Source of the DNA: Latrodectus hesperus
Taxonomy: Eukaryota > Arthropoda > Arachnida > Araneae > Theridiidae
Assembly (NCBI GenBank): GCA_037975125.1
Contig: CM075862.1
Span: 18,715,338-18,779,337, forward strand
Reading direction: 5' to 3'
Length of the DNA: 64,000 bases
Numbering within the stretch: the stretch's first letter is position 1; the number at the start of each line of letters is the position of its first letter. A program made the translations under genes and the position numbers. Below are positions 26,370 through 39,425 of the stretch, one piece after another. The notes beneath the pieces are model-generated. The model searched no databases and was not told where the DNA came from. It saw only the letters and a list, made by a program, of their open reading frames with translations.

Positions 26370-29280
26370 AAAATTGAAATATTAAAAAAAGAAATTATAA
26401 GTGCATAAAATATAACGTATAAGCAAAAGACTATCCCCAATTTGAAATTAATAAAGATTTTGTGAATAAAATGAAAGATATTAATAAAAAATCAAATTTT
26501 TTTTCTGCACTAAAATCATTAGACATTAAAATAAATTATACATTTAATTATTAAAAACAAATAACATAAGTATATTAGGCACACATGTCTCTGTAAATAT
26601 TGTATAAGTGTGAATGTGCGTATATTTTTTCTAAAAAAAACATGAAAATATAGATTTGCATTTGAATACATTGTTCTGCTCTTTCTTCTAAATTTTTATA
26701 TTTAAATTAAAAAATGTTCAATATAAGCTTTATATAAACTGGAAATTTTGATATTTAATCAATTGCTCCAAATCTCGGACACCAAATTACTCGCTCATAA
26801 TAAAATTTACTCTCAATACGTAATTAGAAAATTTTTTAAAGCTTTACTGTCCTTTTTTTACTGCATTTTATGTTTTATTATTTATGCTATGTAAATAACA
26901 TTTCTTTACATATCATTTAAGATTAATTCAATAATGAAATATTATTTGGAAAATTTTAGAATGTATGAGAATATTTTATATTTTCTATGTAAAAAAGTAA
27001 TCCACCGAAATAAAAAAGAAATTTTATAATGTTTCTATCTAATATGACTGATGGAATGCGGGAGGAAAATTTTGTTGCACACTGAAATCTGTTTCGAACT
27101 TTTTGATTTTGTTGAAAGAAAAGGTCTGGCAAAAGTTTTCTGAGAAACCTGAAAGAAATAATATGTCTTATTTTTCAAGACAAGAAATCCAATAAGATTT
27201 TCCTTACACAAACAAGTCGAATGATTTATTTTCTAGAATGATTTATCATTTCTTATTTTCGATCTCTTTCTTGAATATTATAACTTTCACATTTTCCTAT
27301 GCATTTATCTCAGTGAATTTACATATAGCATGTCAATTCAAGGTCTTAATTATTTTTTTAATTATTTAAAATAAAATTATTTACACTAGTACACTTCAAA
27401 TTATTTCTTAAACATAAAATAGTAATTATCTGGGTTCTGGTTCATTAATACATTATTTTTTTCTGATTAAAAGATTTCCTAAATAAGCAAGCATTTTTTA
27501 GCACTTATAGAAGGAATTAGTAATTATATAAAATATTCAGTTATGATAATTTCTTGTAAGACACAGTGAATCATTTTATTAGAAAATACTAAAATATTTT
27601 AAAACTATTCTGAATAATAAATAAAGTAATAAAAACAATTCAGGACATAAATTCAATCAGATAAAAATCAGTTAAATTAACTATGATGTATCAAAATGTT
27701 GAGAATTTTATGTCATTACCGAATACTTTCAAATAGTCGACTTAAAATGATAATTAAGTTTTTAAAATCATTTGTATCAAAAGATAAATATTTACTAAAG
27801 ATGATATGCAATATAAAACAGTTGTTATAAAACCTATTAATTTTATTTCTTCCATAAGATTTATGGTAAGCTTATAATTCTTATAAATAGTAATATTTTT
27901 TTAAGATAATAAGAAATAATAATTTAACAATTTTATATGTAACTGTTTATATTGTGAGTGAATTTGATTTAGAAAATTTGAATTGTAAATACTGATTCAT
28001 TTGCAATTAAATATTGAAAAATGAAAATTAAGGTATAAAATTCATAATTCCTTGAATATTTTTTACAATTAGATTTTATTTTGCGTAAATACACATTTAT
28101 ATGCTAATCTAACTTTTAATTAATTTCTTTTTGCAATTTAATTTATTATTGTATTTATTTCCTATCAACCAGAATTAAAATTCACTATGAATTTACAGAA
28201 ATGATGGAAAATAACATTGTTATTTTCTATATCAATGGCAGAAAATAACATGTTGTTTTTATAAAATGAGTTTCTGTATATAGTTGTTTTCCGATTTAAT
28301 AGAACATTTAATATTATGATTATAAATTAATGTTTTCTAGAAAAAATTCAATGTACTGTACATTAAAGAGGTTACAGAATTAGATATACTTTTGAATAAT
28401 TAGATTTATCCTAATCGTGTTAAGAAAATATTTACAATAGATTATTTAATAATTTTCATTAATAATTTAAAAATAAAAATTCCGATTATTTATGTTAATT
28501 TAAAAGTCAACCCCTTCTTAAAAAGTAAATTGTTCTAAAACAATTAGTTTGTAAATTTAATTATCTTTTCAGATTAAATATCCTTATAATCACTTTATAT
28601 AAATAATAATTTTGAATTATTTACCACATTTGATTTTGTTTAAATGACTAAAACACACTAAGATATATAAATTTACAATTTTAATAATTTATTAAATATT
28701 TTTGATTAAAATCATATGTTTGGTGCTATACATTTTAATAGTTCAAAGTTAAATAAATTAACAATAGATAATAGATAAAAAATTATAATAGTAAAAAAAT
28801 AAATAAATTAACAATAATTTGTTAAATAAATTAACAAAATTAACAATAAATTTATAGGTTGTTCTTCCAAATATTAGGGATAAAAATTAGAAATCACATC
28901 TTCTGCACACATTTTCAGAATGTTAACTCATATAATAAAACTACAAAATAGTATTTACGTTTTCATGATTCAAATTATTTTAAAGAAGTTCAAATAAATG
29001 TATTTAAATATATATTCTAAAATTTTATGGTTTACGCTATGTAAATACTCTTAAAAATATACCAAATTCACTTATAGATTATTTTTTAAAGATATTTCAT
29101 TATTCACTATTGTACAGTACTAATTAAAATGTTTTTAGATTTTATCACAAATTATAGTATCTTAATTAATAATGAATTTAAAAGAGCTTGAGTATTTTTA
29201 GCATGAGAATTTAAGTATTTTTTTTAAAAGTAAGCAAATTTAAGTTATTTTTACAATTAACAGCGTATCGAGATTGAAAG
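26370..29280. other. AT-rich stretch without recognised genes
   Basis: Low-complexity AT-rich DNA. I see no transposase or LINE motif, no tRNA-like boxes and no long open frame on either strand. Confidence 0.6.
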
Positions 29281-29295
29281 CGCTTGGTGTGTGCT

Positions 29296-29615
29296 AAGAG
29301 TTAGCGGAAACGGTTGCTTTGATGGTTAGAGCGTCATTTTCGTCAGCGGAAGGTATAGAGTTCGAATTCCCTCTCAACCGAAGATCCATTGTGTTTACTA
29401 AACGAGGTTGGGGCGTGTTAAAATTGGGAGCAGTCGCATTGTCCTCCAAGTGAAATGATCCCTCGGGGTGGTAGACTAAGTATTAGGAGTCTTCTGCTTG
29501 GTCATTGCTTCATAATCCCGAAGACTCTACCTGTCTACTTCTATCTAACTGGCAATGTCCAATCAGGACTAGGTGTAGGGAATTATGCTGGTGTAACAAC
29601 AACAACCAAGAGTTA
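29296..29615 (+). mobile_element. tRNA-derived SINE, family 1 copy (8-bp TSD)
   Basis: The body, 29304-29607, is flanked by AAGAGTTA at 29296-29303 and 29608-29615. The A box is in TGCTTTGATGGTTAGAGCG (about 29315-29333) and the B box in GAGTTCGAATTCC (about 29359-29371). The tail is (AAC)n. The body, from ACCGAAGATCCATTGTGTT onward, aligns over almost its whole length with the minus-strand element at 50899-51200, defining a shared family. Confidence 0.9.
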
Positions 29616-29699
29616 ACAAGCATATGCCATTACCCCTCAACAGCTAATAAAAGAATAAAAAAGATGCTAGATAGAGTCTGTTAAATCATCAGATTGTGA

Positions 29700-30250
29700 C
29701 TGAAAGTATGGTTGTGATACGCAAACGTCCAAGTCCATGAGGTTCTTCATTATGTTGCTTGTATTACATTAAGAAGGCCCATAATTGATGCAAAACTTGA
29801 GATGTTAGACAGGTGGGATGCTTTATAGAAATTTAATGTGATTGTTGGCTGTAATGGGGCAATCAAATATGTAGTGTACTAGTGAATCTTCTTTACCACA
29901 AGAACAAATAGAGGTTTCGCTTTTATCAAATCGCTTATAATATGATGCAAATTGAATGTGCCCAGAAAATAAAAACAGAGATAATGGATTAATGGGAAAA
30001 TAATTAGTGTATAATTTAAAAAGGTGAGTTTGAAACCACTTCTCTAGCTCTTCTGGTGCCCCATAAATTTGAAATTGAATTAATATATGATGTCGGAAAG
30101 ACATTTTATATGAGATTTTGGACATGGGATTTCAATAAATAAGATGCTGTTGTCAATTGGTGCTTGTTTTGCAAGAAAGTCAACCCTTTCGTTTTCTTTG
30201 AAGCCCTTATTTGCTTTCTTTCACTTGATAAAAGATGCATTTTATACAAA
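29700..30250 (-). pseudogene. LINE RNase H/C-terminal fragment
   Basis: On the minus strand, from about 30230, frames give KGFKENERVDFLAKQAPID, matching the end of RNase H in LINEs (WxKxHxGxxxNExxDxxAK). An open stretch of 100 codons (30125-29823) follows, containing SLFLFSGHIQFASYYKRF and ICSCGKEDSLVHYIFDC, the FxSGHG...YL.RF...C.CG..D...HY...C tail of the family. Frameshifts separate the pieces. A Cx1C...H....C zinc-binding pattern is still visible. No RT domain or target-site duplication was found. It lies 85 bases from a SINE but in the opposite orientation. Confidence 0.75.
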
Positions 30251-30489
30251 AGTATTCATATTTAACTATGCTTATAATATATATAATCTATAGGAATTTG
30301 AACAGTAATGGTTATATACTTAATGAAGTATTTTGACACAACGTTGTCGATTATGGATGTTTTAAGGCATTTAATGTAACTCCCTTGCAGAAGGACTTTC
30401 ATTGACAGTGGGCCGTATTCACGTGTTTCAGGGTAGAAAATCCTTAAAACTCTCATGCAGCTACATTGATAAATTAGCATGCAGCACAT

Positions 30490-31810
30490 GACTTTTCCCG
30501 ATGGTTAACAGATGCTTGAATCAAACTGGAAAGATAATAAATTATAAAAAAAATCAAATACTTTAATTTACAACGCCAATAAACTTGCTTTTATAAATTG
30601 AAAATATAGCTATTAGAAGTATTTTAAAAATAATGAATTTCCGTCCCACGCACTGCTAATCCTAGAGAATGAAATAAACAAAAACATTTATAAATTGCAT
30701 CCTGGAAGGTTTGGTCTAAGGGCAAATGCATCCTTTTTAAAACACTTGATTCCTTCTCAATATTGAATTTATAAACAAAAATTTATTTTAGTTTACCTTG
30801 CATTTCAAATATCCTTCTCCATTTGTTTAGGTATTTCATATTCTACACATATATTTGTAACAGAATCACCCTTTTTAAGTTTTTTACTAAGCTATGTTTA
30901 TCAGCCAAAGAAAGTGACTTATGTTTATATACCTTCCCTTCAATAGATTTACTGAACGACATTGTATTTGCTCAAGTATTTTAACAAGTGCATTTACTGC
31001 ACAGCGCAGCACTGATGAATATATATATATATAATGGTTACAAAGCTATTCATCTCACAGATAAGCATAACCTCTTACTTAGCTTGCTAGCTTAAGTGTA
31101 AAATTTCTGAAAATTTATCTTAGGCTCTTACACTTTTTAAACTGTCGGCATTCCATTTTTTAAGATTCCATTTCTTGCTTCAATTTTATTTCAAGCTTAT
31201 TGAATGGATAAATTTCAGTAAGAAATTGAGTGATAGGATATTTTTGACATTACACAGAACATCTTTGTTGCAGAAAAAATGTTTAATTGATACCAAGTTA
31301 GCTTAGCTTTCTTACCAATAGAAAAAGCCTTATTTGAGGAATGAAGCAAAATATTTGAGGGTAGAATGTTTTTATAAGGTAACGCTTATTCAGGTAGGTT
31401 AATTATACTTATAGTTACATTTTTCAATATATAAATTTATTTATATTAGCTTAAAATATGACAGATATGTAAATCACCATTAATAGTAAAATTTACAACA
31501 ATTCGTACTACTCGAAGCATAAATATATATATAAAAGTCATTATATTTTCAACTTTTATATCTTTAATCTACGGCGTTAATTTCAAACGCTTCAATGTGA
31601 TAAATTTATATATGTATTGAACACGCAAACATGTATGATGTGAATGAGATGTTTTAAGAATTAACATTACCAAATTTAGGAACAAAATATTTTTCCAAGA
31701 GTCTAAAATTTTATATAAAATTGCTAAAATGAATGACAAACTAATATTATTTGTATTACGTAAGTAATAAACCAATAATCATATAGTATATTACGCAAAA
31801 ACATCTTTAT
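30490..31810. other. Gene-free AT-rich stretch
   Basis: Contains a short (TA)n at about 31020-31034. No coding, RNA or transposon signature was recognised on either strand. Confidence 0.55.
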
Positions 31811-32952
31811 ACGAGGGTCACACTGAAATTTTTGAGATACAACTAGGTTTTTAAGATTATACTTATAAAATTTTAGATGTGTTCAAAGTAGTCTCCTCCA
31901 GCATCAATGCACTTTTGTAGACGAATTTTCCACAGATTAAATGCCTCAAGCCATTCATTTCTTCGAATAGATGAAAAAATGCATTTATAGCCACATCAAT
32001 CTCTTCTTCTGAATGAAAACGACGTCCTCTTTCTTTCTTTTTTAGATTAAAGAATAACCAAAAGTCGCACATAGCTAGATAAGGTGAATACGGCGGATGT
32101 TCGATCACTTTAATTTAATTTTGTTTAAGAAACTCATCTGTTAATCCGGCTGTATGTGAAGATGCATTGTCATGGTGAAGCATTAGTCCCCTAACATTCA
32201 GTTCTTGTAGAATTTCTGGAAGACATTTAGTGGTATACCAGTTTGCTGTTACTGTCTTCTATCCTTCCAACTGGATGGCTTTGATCAATCTCGTACTTCT
32301 GAAGAAAACGGCATACATCACTTTTTTCATTGCGCGTTGTTTTTTCACCATTGTCGGCGTGGGATCATCTTCAAAGACCCATACTTTGCTTTCTTGACGT
32401 GTTGGAACGTCAAAAAACGGTATGTACGTTTCATCACCTGTTACAATTTTAGAAATGATGTGGTGGCCACTATCAGTCAGCATATTAAGAGTTTCTTTAC
32501 TGATTCTGACACGCTCTTCTTTTTGATGCTCAGTTAGATTATGGGGAACCCAAAGGCAAAATACTTTTTTCATATGTAATTCTTCATGAATGATTTTGTG
32601 TATGGCTGCGGATCCAATGTTAAGTTCCTTCTGTATCACTTGATAGGTACAGCGATTATCATCCATTTACATTTTTCGTATGGCAGACACATTATCCGGG
32701 ATTATTGCCGACGGCGGCCTTCTTGTGTATTCTTCATCCTGAAGAAAATTGCGACCGCTTCTAAATTCTCTAAGCAATCTGAATCCATTTTCTCTTCCGT
32801 TTAAAATTTATTCCATGCTAAACAAGTTGAAGTAAGTCAGCAAAAAATCGTCTTTTGTGTTAAAATACTTTGTACTTTAAAATTAAACCGTTATTTTTAT
32901 TTTGTAAATTCTCGTCTGCGCGTATCTCAAAAATTTCAGAGTAACCCTCGTA
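31810..32952 (-). mobile_element. mariner DNA transposon with TIRs and TA target sites
   Basis: The element, 31812-32950 (1139 bp), lies between TA dinucleotides at 31810-31811 and 32951-32952. The left terminus begins CGAGGGTCACACTGAAATTT and the reverse complement of the right begins CGAGGGTTACTCTGAAATTT. The inverted repeats run about 30 bp, to GAGATAC, with two or three mismatches. It is slightly shorter than the usual ~1.3 kb of mariners. It contains one transposase pseudogene on the minus strand, so it cannot supply its own transposase. Confidence 0.95.
31863..32788 (-). pseudogene. mariner transposase, D,D34D, broken
   Basis: Minus-strand reading starts at an ATG at 32788 (MDSDCLENLEAVAIFFRM). 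A frameshift follows before RPPSAIIPDNVSAIRKM, then an in-frame TAA just before 32666. The main open stretch, 32666-32259, carries the N-terminal helix-turn-helix region (YQVIQKELNIGSAAIHKIIH), WVPHNLTEHQKEERV, and the first catalytic Asp in KIVTGDETYIPFF. A TAG ends it. The same frame then continues with TANWYTTKCLPEIL, the second Asp in LMLHHDNASSHTA, a TAA, and the third Asp in HPPYSPYLAMCDFWLF. Spacing between the last two is 34 residues, the mariner D,D34D signature. The encoded DDE enzyme would cut and rejoin the TIRs in the nucleus; three stops and a frameshift make this copy non-functional. Confidence 0.95.
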
Positions 32953-32954
32953 TG

Positions 32955-35485
32955 TGCAATATTAAAGGCTTTATTTCCCTTAGAATGTAACATTTTAATA
33001 ATTAATGCATAATCATAATTATAATTATACAAATATTAATGCATAATGATAATTATGCATCAAAAAATATTGTAGCGTAAACTAAACTTTATAATTATTT
33101 ATTAAATGTAATTTGTCTGGTTTAATACTATTTAAAATTCCACATTCTAGAGTAATCAAAATATGATGATAAAATCTCATCTATTTAATCAAATGGAAAA
33201 TAGTTCTTTTTCAATTTGTTAGGCATGTAGTATATTTAATGACTTCCAATATATAAATACTTATTTAAATAATAAGTTTTGAAATGAAATTAGTATTAAA
33301 AATTTTTTCTTCAATTTTCGAGCTACATTTTTTTGTAAATCACACAAAAATAAATAACTTGTTATATATTTTTAATTTGTTAGTATATATTTGCCATCAT
33401 TTGATGTTTATTTGAAAATAAATATATTTTTTACATTTGAAAAAAAATATTCATTTTCAATGTTAAATAACAGTGGACGATTTAAAAAGTAAGAATTTGA
33501 AAAGTGTTTAAATTCAAAATTTTCCAGCTATTTGAGATTTCTAATTTATACATTAAGTGTACAGCTATCCAATGCCTCTATTCTAGTGAAACATTAGTAA
33601 TAAAAGCTCAGGTTGAAAATTCCCTCGTATGCATGGAATCCAAATTGTATTGTCAATACATCTGTTATTGGAATTCTATTCAATGGCTTACTATAAAGAC
33701 TTCATATAAGTATGAATGAAATATTACGTTTGATATTGTGTCCATATAAAAGGTGGTTGGTTGGGAACTGATATTGATTTTAAGCAAGAATGAAGGAATA
33801 AAATATCTAATTTTAAAGATGAACTTATAGAACTGGCATTGTTGAAACATATGAAAATTTTTTTATATTTGAAAAACATTTCTAAAACTTGATGTATTTC
33901 AAATCTTAGAGAAATTGGTTTGGTCTGTTAAACAGAATTATGGCGAAAATATATTGTTGGAAATGAAATCTAATTGAATGAATTCGGGAGATTTTTATTT
34001 TACTTATTAATCACCAAAATTATTAATATTTGACTTATAATATGCGTGAGTAATTTCAGTGATAAATTGATCTCAAAATATTAATATAAAACTTAAATGA
34101 AAGTGAAAGAAGAAATATTTATAACTATATAAGACAATATAGTAGCATATTAACTTGATTAATATGATATCTTAATGTGAGCATTATTTGATATTTTATC
34201 AATAAACATTATTAAAATACGTTATCATGAATTTTAAACACACTATAAATTACAAGTACTTTTTTTCTGAGAAATGTTTTTATTATAGATAATATTTTAT
34301 TCATATCTTTATCGTTTAGTTCTTTCATTATTAACTATGCCTTAATCATGGACAACTTTAAGACTAACAAATGTATGAATTTTAAACATTTTGCTTATAT
34401 TTCATCAAGAAGAAACATTTTTATAACTTTTAAGTTAATAATAAAAATAGGAAGATATTGTTTTTATGGAATTTATATAAAAAATAATATTGATTTTGGT
34501 ATTTGTAAGTAATTTGAAAATGCATTTAACTGTTTGGTAATTTAATAATATTTTGTTAAAAAAATATAATATACACCTGTAATTTTTAAAGTTCTGAAAT
34601 ATACTAATTATATTTAAACATGAAATATTGTTGAGATTAGCAAAAATAAGCATAGAATATAAAATATAAAAATTAAATTGGCACAAATTATTTTTAATTA
34701 CATATTGCATTTAATTTACTATATTATATTTGATATATTTTAAATTAACACATTGTGCGCTCTATCATAATATTTTATTAAAAAATGAAATCATGTTGCC
34801 ATTAAAAATTCTGCATTTAGAATTTTGCAAAGATTTGCTTAATTAAAACAAACTTTCATGGCTATTGATAACAACAGAATATAATTAACATTCATGTTCA
34901 AGAATTGTCTATAAAATTGTCTAAATTACATAGAATTTATGAGCAGGATATATTATTCCTGTTATGGGATTTAATTTAGCTATATTACTTTTGAGTTATT
35001 AATGGAGAAATCTAATTACTGAAAGGGAAGATTAGGCATCTTGAAATTTAAAATTATCTCTTAACTACTGATAGTTATTTCAAGGAATTTTTAATTATCT
35101 GTTATGTACTATCTTCTCCAAAATTGATTTTCTCCATTGCGACGCTATGCACAAGCCTTAAGTAATTTACGGCGTAAAATTCTAAACAATAACTTGACAA
35201 ATATAAAAGAAAAGTCAAAGAATTAGATAAAGATAAAGGGAATAGAAATATAACATCTAAATTCCTTCATTAAACAAAATTTAATTTTAAAACTTTGGAG
35301 CTCATTACTGCTGAAATATGTTCCTACAATTATTTTTGTATTCAAGTGAAATCAAAAGAAATTTATTGATTTATAGTTAAAAGGCTTTTGTAAAACTTTT
35401 AAACATAATATGTGCTCATTGTTCTTGAAATGTTAATTTTAAATAAAGCTAATCATATTTATACGGTAATTGACTTGCCACTCAA
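32955..35485. other. Gene-free AT-rich stretch
   Basis: Only short AT-driven open frames are present (for example about 33504-33719 on plus and 34435-34710 on minus), with no recognised motif. Nothing further can be supported. Confidence 0.55.
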
Positions 35486-35487
35486 AG

Positions 35488-35632
35488 GTAATTTTTTGCG
35501 CATGAAAGTTAGTCAGACCGGGACCTATAATTTACAGTAGAGTCCGAACCACTATAAGCATTCAAGCCACAAGTGGGATTCGAACACACGAACTGGAGGC
35601 TAGAGCATTTTGGCACGGTAGTGCTGATATAT
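35488..35632 (-). mobile_element. tRNA-derived SINE, family 2 copy, minus strand
   Basis: The minus strand reads GCTCTAGCCTCCAGTTCG and then the B box GTGTTCGAATCCCAC (complement of about 35570-35584). The downstream body (TAGTGGTTCGGACTCTAC, TAGGTCCCGGTCTGACTAAC, CGCAAAAAATTACC) aligns with 58377-58557. It is more diverged and probably lacks part of the head. The A box is degraded. Confidence 0.8.
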
Positions 35633-35809
35633 CTATATAAAATAAAGATATCTAGAATCATTACGGAATATGACAATGATTATTAGCTATTTAAGATTTT
35701 TAAAAAATGAACAGAAATGAAATATATATGATGTCCAATTTGCTTAAAAACCCAAACCACATTAACAAACCAAGTTTTTCAATATATTTAATAATTATTT
35801 ATTTGAAAG

Positions 35810-35810
<1 letters not shown>

Positions 35811-35880
<70 letters not shown>
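35811..35880. repeat. (TA)n microsatellite
   Basis: About 70 bases of TA repeats. The overlapping open frame with a run of Tyr-Ile is an artefact of this tract. Confidence 0.98.
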
Positions 35881-35884
<4 letters not shown>

Positions 35885-36064
35885 CCGCTTTAAACAATCA
35901 CAATTTTCAATCAACGAAAAAAATATATTATGCAGCTTTAGATATTATTATTAGAAAATATTTAAAAATTTTTAAATAATAGCTACTCTGCATAATAAAA
36001 TGTGGACAAATGAAATTAATGGTATATAGTTGTAGAATAAATGGAAGCGATTTATTTTAGGTTT

Positions 36065-36124
36065 ATGTTTATACGTATATATATATATATATGTTTATAC
36101 GTATATATATATATATATATATAC
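36065..36124. repeat. Compound TA repeat with duplicated GTTTATACG
   Basis: The segment ATGTTTATACGTATATAT occurs twice in tandem, each copy followed by a (TA)n run, showing duplication of the whole microsatellite unit. Confidence 0.93.
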
Positions 36125-36147
36125 GGATTTTTGTTTTAAATTATAAG

Positions 36148-36210
36148 AATTTTGTTTGAAATATTATTAATAAATAAATTATTTTTATTAATAATATTTC
36201 AAACAAAATT
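36148..36210. repeat. Perfect 27-bp hairpin, 9-base loop
   Basis: 36148-36174 and 36184-36210 are exact reverse complements (the left arm starts AATTTTGTTTGAAATATT). A perfect stem amid decayed DNA suggests a recent inverted duplication or a foldback remnant. No gene lies beside it. Confidence 0.93.
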
Positions 36211-36479
36211 ACAGCCAAACTACAAACAGATTAGCAAGGCAACTTAAATATATGAACACTATTTCAAATCAAATATATTACTTAAAACTGAAGAATATAA
36301 GTATACATTGTTTCTATTTTAAATTTGGTATTCTATAAGTTTTATTTAATTATTGCAAATAAAACCTCTTTTTCACAATAAATTATTTTATCATTTTGCG
36401 TGAGATTGAAGTATAATAGCTTATTGGGAAATAAATAATTAACATGAATTTTATTGATTTCCCAATTTATTTATTGAAG

Positions 36480-37030
36480 CAAAATTATATGAGTTGAACT
36501 TTTAATTTCTTTTTCCAATCGAAACCAATGGAAGTGGGTAAGGAGAATAGAACTATAGAGAGAAAATATAAGGATAGCATGTGTGTCATTTAATCAAAAT
36601 CTGCAATGTCTATATCGATTTCAAACTCCCAAACTATCCATCCATCAGTTTTAAGCATTTTATACAAATGAATGCTGTATTTATATCATTGAGAAATGAA
36701 TTTTAATACTAATCTTCGGTGTCTGTCAAGAAACATGATTTCATGGAATAAGTTCCACTGGAAAATAAGCTCATTTTATAACTAGAGTATCGGAGATTAC
36801 AAAAGGATTATGTGTGTTCCACATGGGTTATGATTAAGGTAGATTTCACAAAGGTTGATTGGACACAGTGCTTTGTTATAGTTCCCCTTAAATTCATAGA
36901 GACCATTTGACTTTGACATTTGGGACTGCAAATATAAAATACTTGGATTATTCTAGTCGAATTTCTGCAATAGATTCTTGGATATTCATGTAAGTCAATG
37001 AATTGCCGACACACATTCGCAAATTTCTGT
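36480..37030. other. Unassigned slightly GC-richer stretch
   Basis: The minus strand is open for 68 codons (37014-36808) with a Cys/Ser-rich start, and other frames give short coding-like pieces (SKVKWSLYEFKGNYNKAL-type) with stops. This may be a decayed transposon gene, but no family is recognised. I found no TIRs or target-site duplication. Confidence 0.35.
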
Positions 37031-37920
37031 AATATTATTTATTATTAAGCTGAAATAATATTAATTCTTTAATGATAATTTTTAAGTTAGAAAATAAATT
37101 TTTTTATGTAAATAACATACATGAATCAACCCTAATTAGTTAAGGCAAATAAAATATTGTGTCAAAAATGTATTAATTTATTTAAAATAAGTTGTAATAT
37201 TCATTTATTCATAGCACCTCTTGTTCTTTTCAATAATATAGAGTAATAGTATGCTTTAATTTTGTTTATCTGGTAATTATTGATAATTATTTAAAAAAAT
37301 TAAAATAAGATTAATCTTAACAAATGTTAGACGAAATATTAGGAAATATTTAATTGCTGGTATAGTTTTATAAAAAAATTTACGAAACAAAAAACTGTTA
37401 TGCATCTTTGTATATTGCTTTAAAATTTGGAAATTTGATATTTAAGTTAATATATTAGAGTTGATTATTTTAGTAATAGATATGACTTACATAAGTATAC
37501 AAGCAAATTTGAACTTTAAATTATATGATGTTAAATCGTTAAGCAAATATATATTTTCCAAGCATCTGCCTGAAAATATACTCATATGTTGTGAAGACAT
37601 TGAAAAAAGGTTATTCTTTATTATATGCTCTCATTTTATAATATACTTTTTTACTTTGAAATGCATTTCACAGCGTTACTGCATATAAAATGGCTTAATT
37701 TTATTGTTTGTAATTTTGTATTTATTAATAAAACCATTTATTTGTATGATTATCCAAATTGTAGTGATATGCTGATTTAATAAAACTTTTAAGTTAAATT
37801 ATTCTATTATTCATATACCTTAATGATATATGTATTATTAGCATACAATATGATACACGTGTAAAAATTAGTATAATAATACATACACATACATGTTGTT
37901 ACCGTTACAAAATACCGAAA

Positions 37921-38540
37921 TCGGAGAATATCGACTTATACCGGTGAATGTCAATATATACTAAATATGTCAATAAAATGTCAAGCATTTTTATCTTATT
38001 ATTGTACATTGGAACCCTTACCGGTGTGTATGTTGACCATCTCAGGTATGCTCTGATGGATGTTGAAAAGAGAAGAGCCCAGGTCAACAAAGAAGAGACA
38101 GGCTGTCTCCTTCCAAATCTTATGTACTGCTTGGAGTCAATCATCTTTGTCAGTCTTATGAAATGTTTGATAGTGTCAGCAAAGTTTTCTCATTTTTTTC
38201 CGATTCTCTAATTTATACTGAATGGATACAGCAATGAATCATGACTTCTATGAACTGAAAAATAAAAATGGTACCTTAGTTTTACATATGTAATCAGTTT
38301 GTAACTTGTAAAGGAAAGCTACTTTCCATAAATTAGATTTTTTCTGAAGAATTGTCGCTGTCTGAAGCAGCTGCAGCTGAGTCAAGAAGCGGAGAACAAT
38401 CCTATCATTGCAAAAAGAACAACATTCACTATTATTGCATATTGAATGTCGGTATTCACAGTTCTAACTAAGAAATAAGGATACATAGCGACTATTTCGG
38501 ATATACATAAAGTGACTAAGTGGTTGTTGACATTCCCCGG
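37921..38540. mobile_element. Unassigned module bounded by inverted CCGGNGAATGTCAA motifs
   Basis: CCGGTGAATGTCAA at 37941-37954 faces its inverted partner TTGACATTCCCCGG at 38527-38540 (13 of 14 match). A related word, TCGGAGAATATCGA, sits just outside at 37921. The interior is GC-richer. It contains an 87-codon plus-strand open frame (37948-38211) with YVDHLRYALMDVEKRRAQVN and KEETGCLLPNLMYCLES, plus an overlapping 79-codon frame on the minus strand. I do not recognise either product. Repeated subterminal motifs in both orientations suggest a DNA transposon remnant, about 600 bp long. Confidence 0.5.
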
Positions 38541-38949
38541 TGTCAATCTTTCATTATAACACCCACACACAGTTCATAACAATTAGACAATGATTGATTT
38601 TCAAATAAAAAAAAAATTATTATCATAATTATCACAAAGTTAATTTTGGAAGAACAGTTTTAAATTCAAATAATTTTTTAAATATGCAATTTTATGTGTA
38701 TTTGTGCATAATTTGAAAATGATGCGATAAGAAACATCAAAGTTGCACAAAAAAGGTCTCTATTGATTGCAATGTACAGCATTTACATAAGAAAAATCAC
38801 AAATGATTTAAAGCAAATCTCGTTGGAAAAATACATAATAAGAAAAAAAGAATATTCACATTGAGAATGCACATTGAGAATGCACAGATTTATGTAGTAA
38901 AATGTCGTAGAATCATAAAAAAGAGATTTAATAAAAAATGCGCATTCTT

Positions 38950-39425
38950 ATTATGAACTTATTGGTGGCATCGACTGTCCACAATGCCCATTAAGTTGTC
39001 TTTACTCAAATGGGAAACGATGGACAGACAAGGAGTAAACTGTTTTCCAACTATCCTACAGAATTTGCAGGATGACTTAAGGTCTTTCTTAACTTTTATA
39101 CTTAGATAGTCTCAAAGATACTCTAAGGGATTTAAGTTTGGTTATTGAACTGGCCATTCCATTCCCTTCAAACTAAAATCCTCAAAACTAAGACCTTCAA
39201 CAAATTCATACTATTATAAATCAATAAAGTTGTGCTTTATCATCCGTCACAATGAAATCGTTGGCATATGGGTGGTCATATGAATCAAGGAATTCATTCC
39301 AATACCTCACACCATTCACAGTTCTTCCCAGGAGCAAATGCAGGTCAGTGTGATCACCGAGTAAGATCCATGCACAGTTGACACCAGTGAACTCCCCTGT
39401 ACTTAACTCCAAGGAGCTTTACCAG
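38950..39425 (-). pseudogene. Tc1-like transposase C-terminal remnant
   Basis: Minus-strand frames contain DHTDLHLLLGRTVNGVRYWNEFLD, YDHPYANDFIVTDDKAQLY and, after frameshifts, LKGMEWP, PNLNPLEYLWDYLSIKV, LSKDNLMGIVDSR. These match in order the second half of Tc1-family DDE transposases: the RTDLH...TG.RY.DEIL..Y..P block, the second catalytic Asp (LMDDNARPH), and the SPDLNPIEHVWD block with the third acidic residue. The N-terminal DNA-binding domain and first Asp are missing or unreadable. It is directly adjacent to the 3' end of the R1-like LINE, with no TIR recognised. Confidence 0.83.

Noticed and set aside
33504..33719. 71-codon ORF
   Set aside because: Compositional; no motif, no splice or promoter context.
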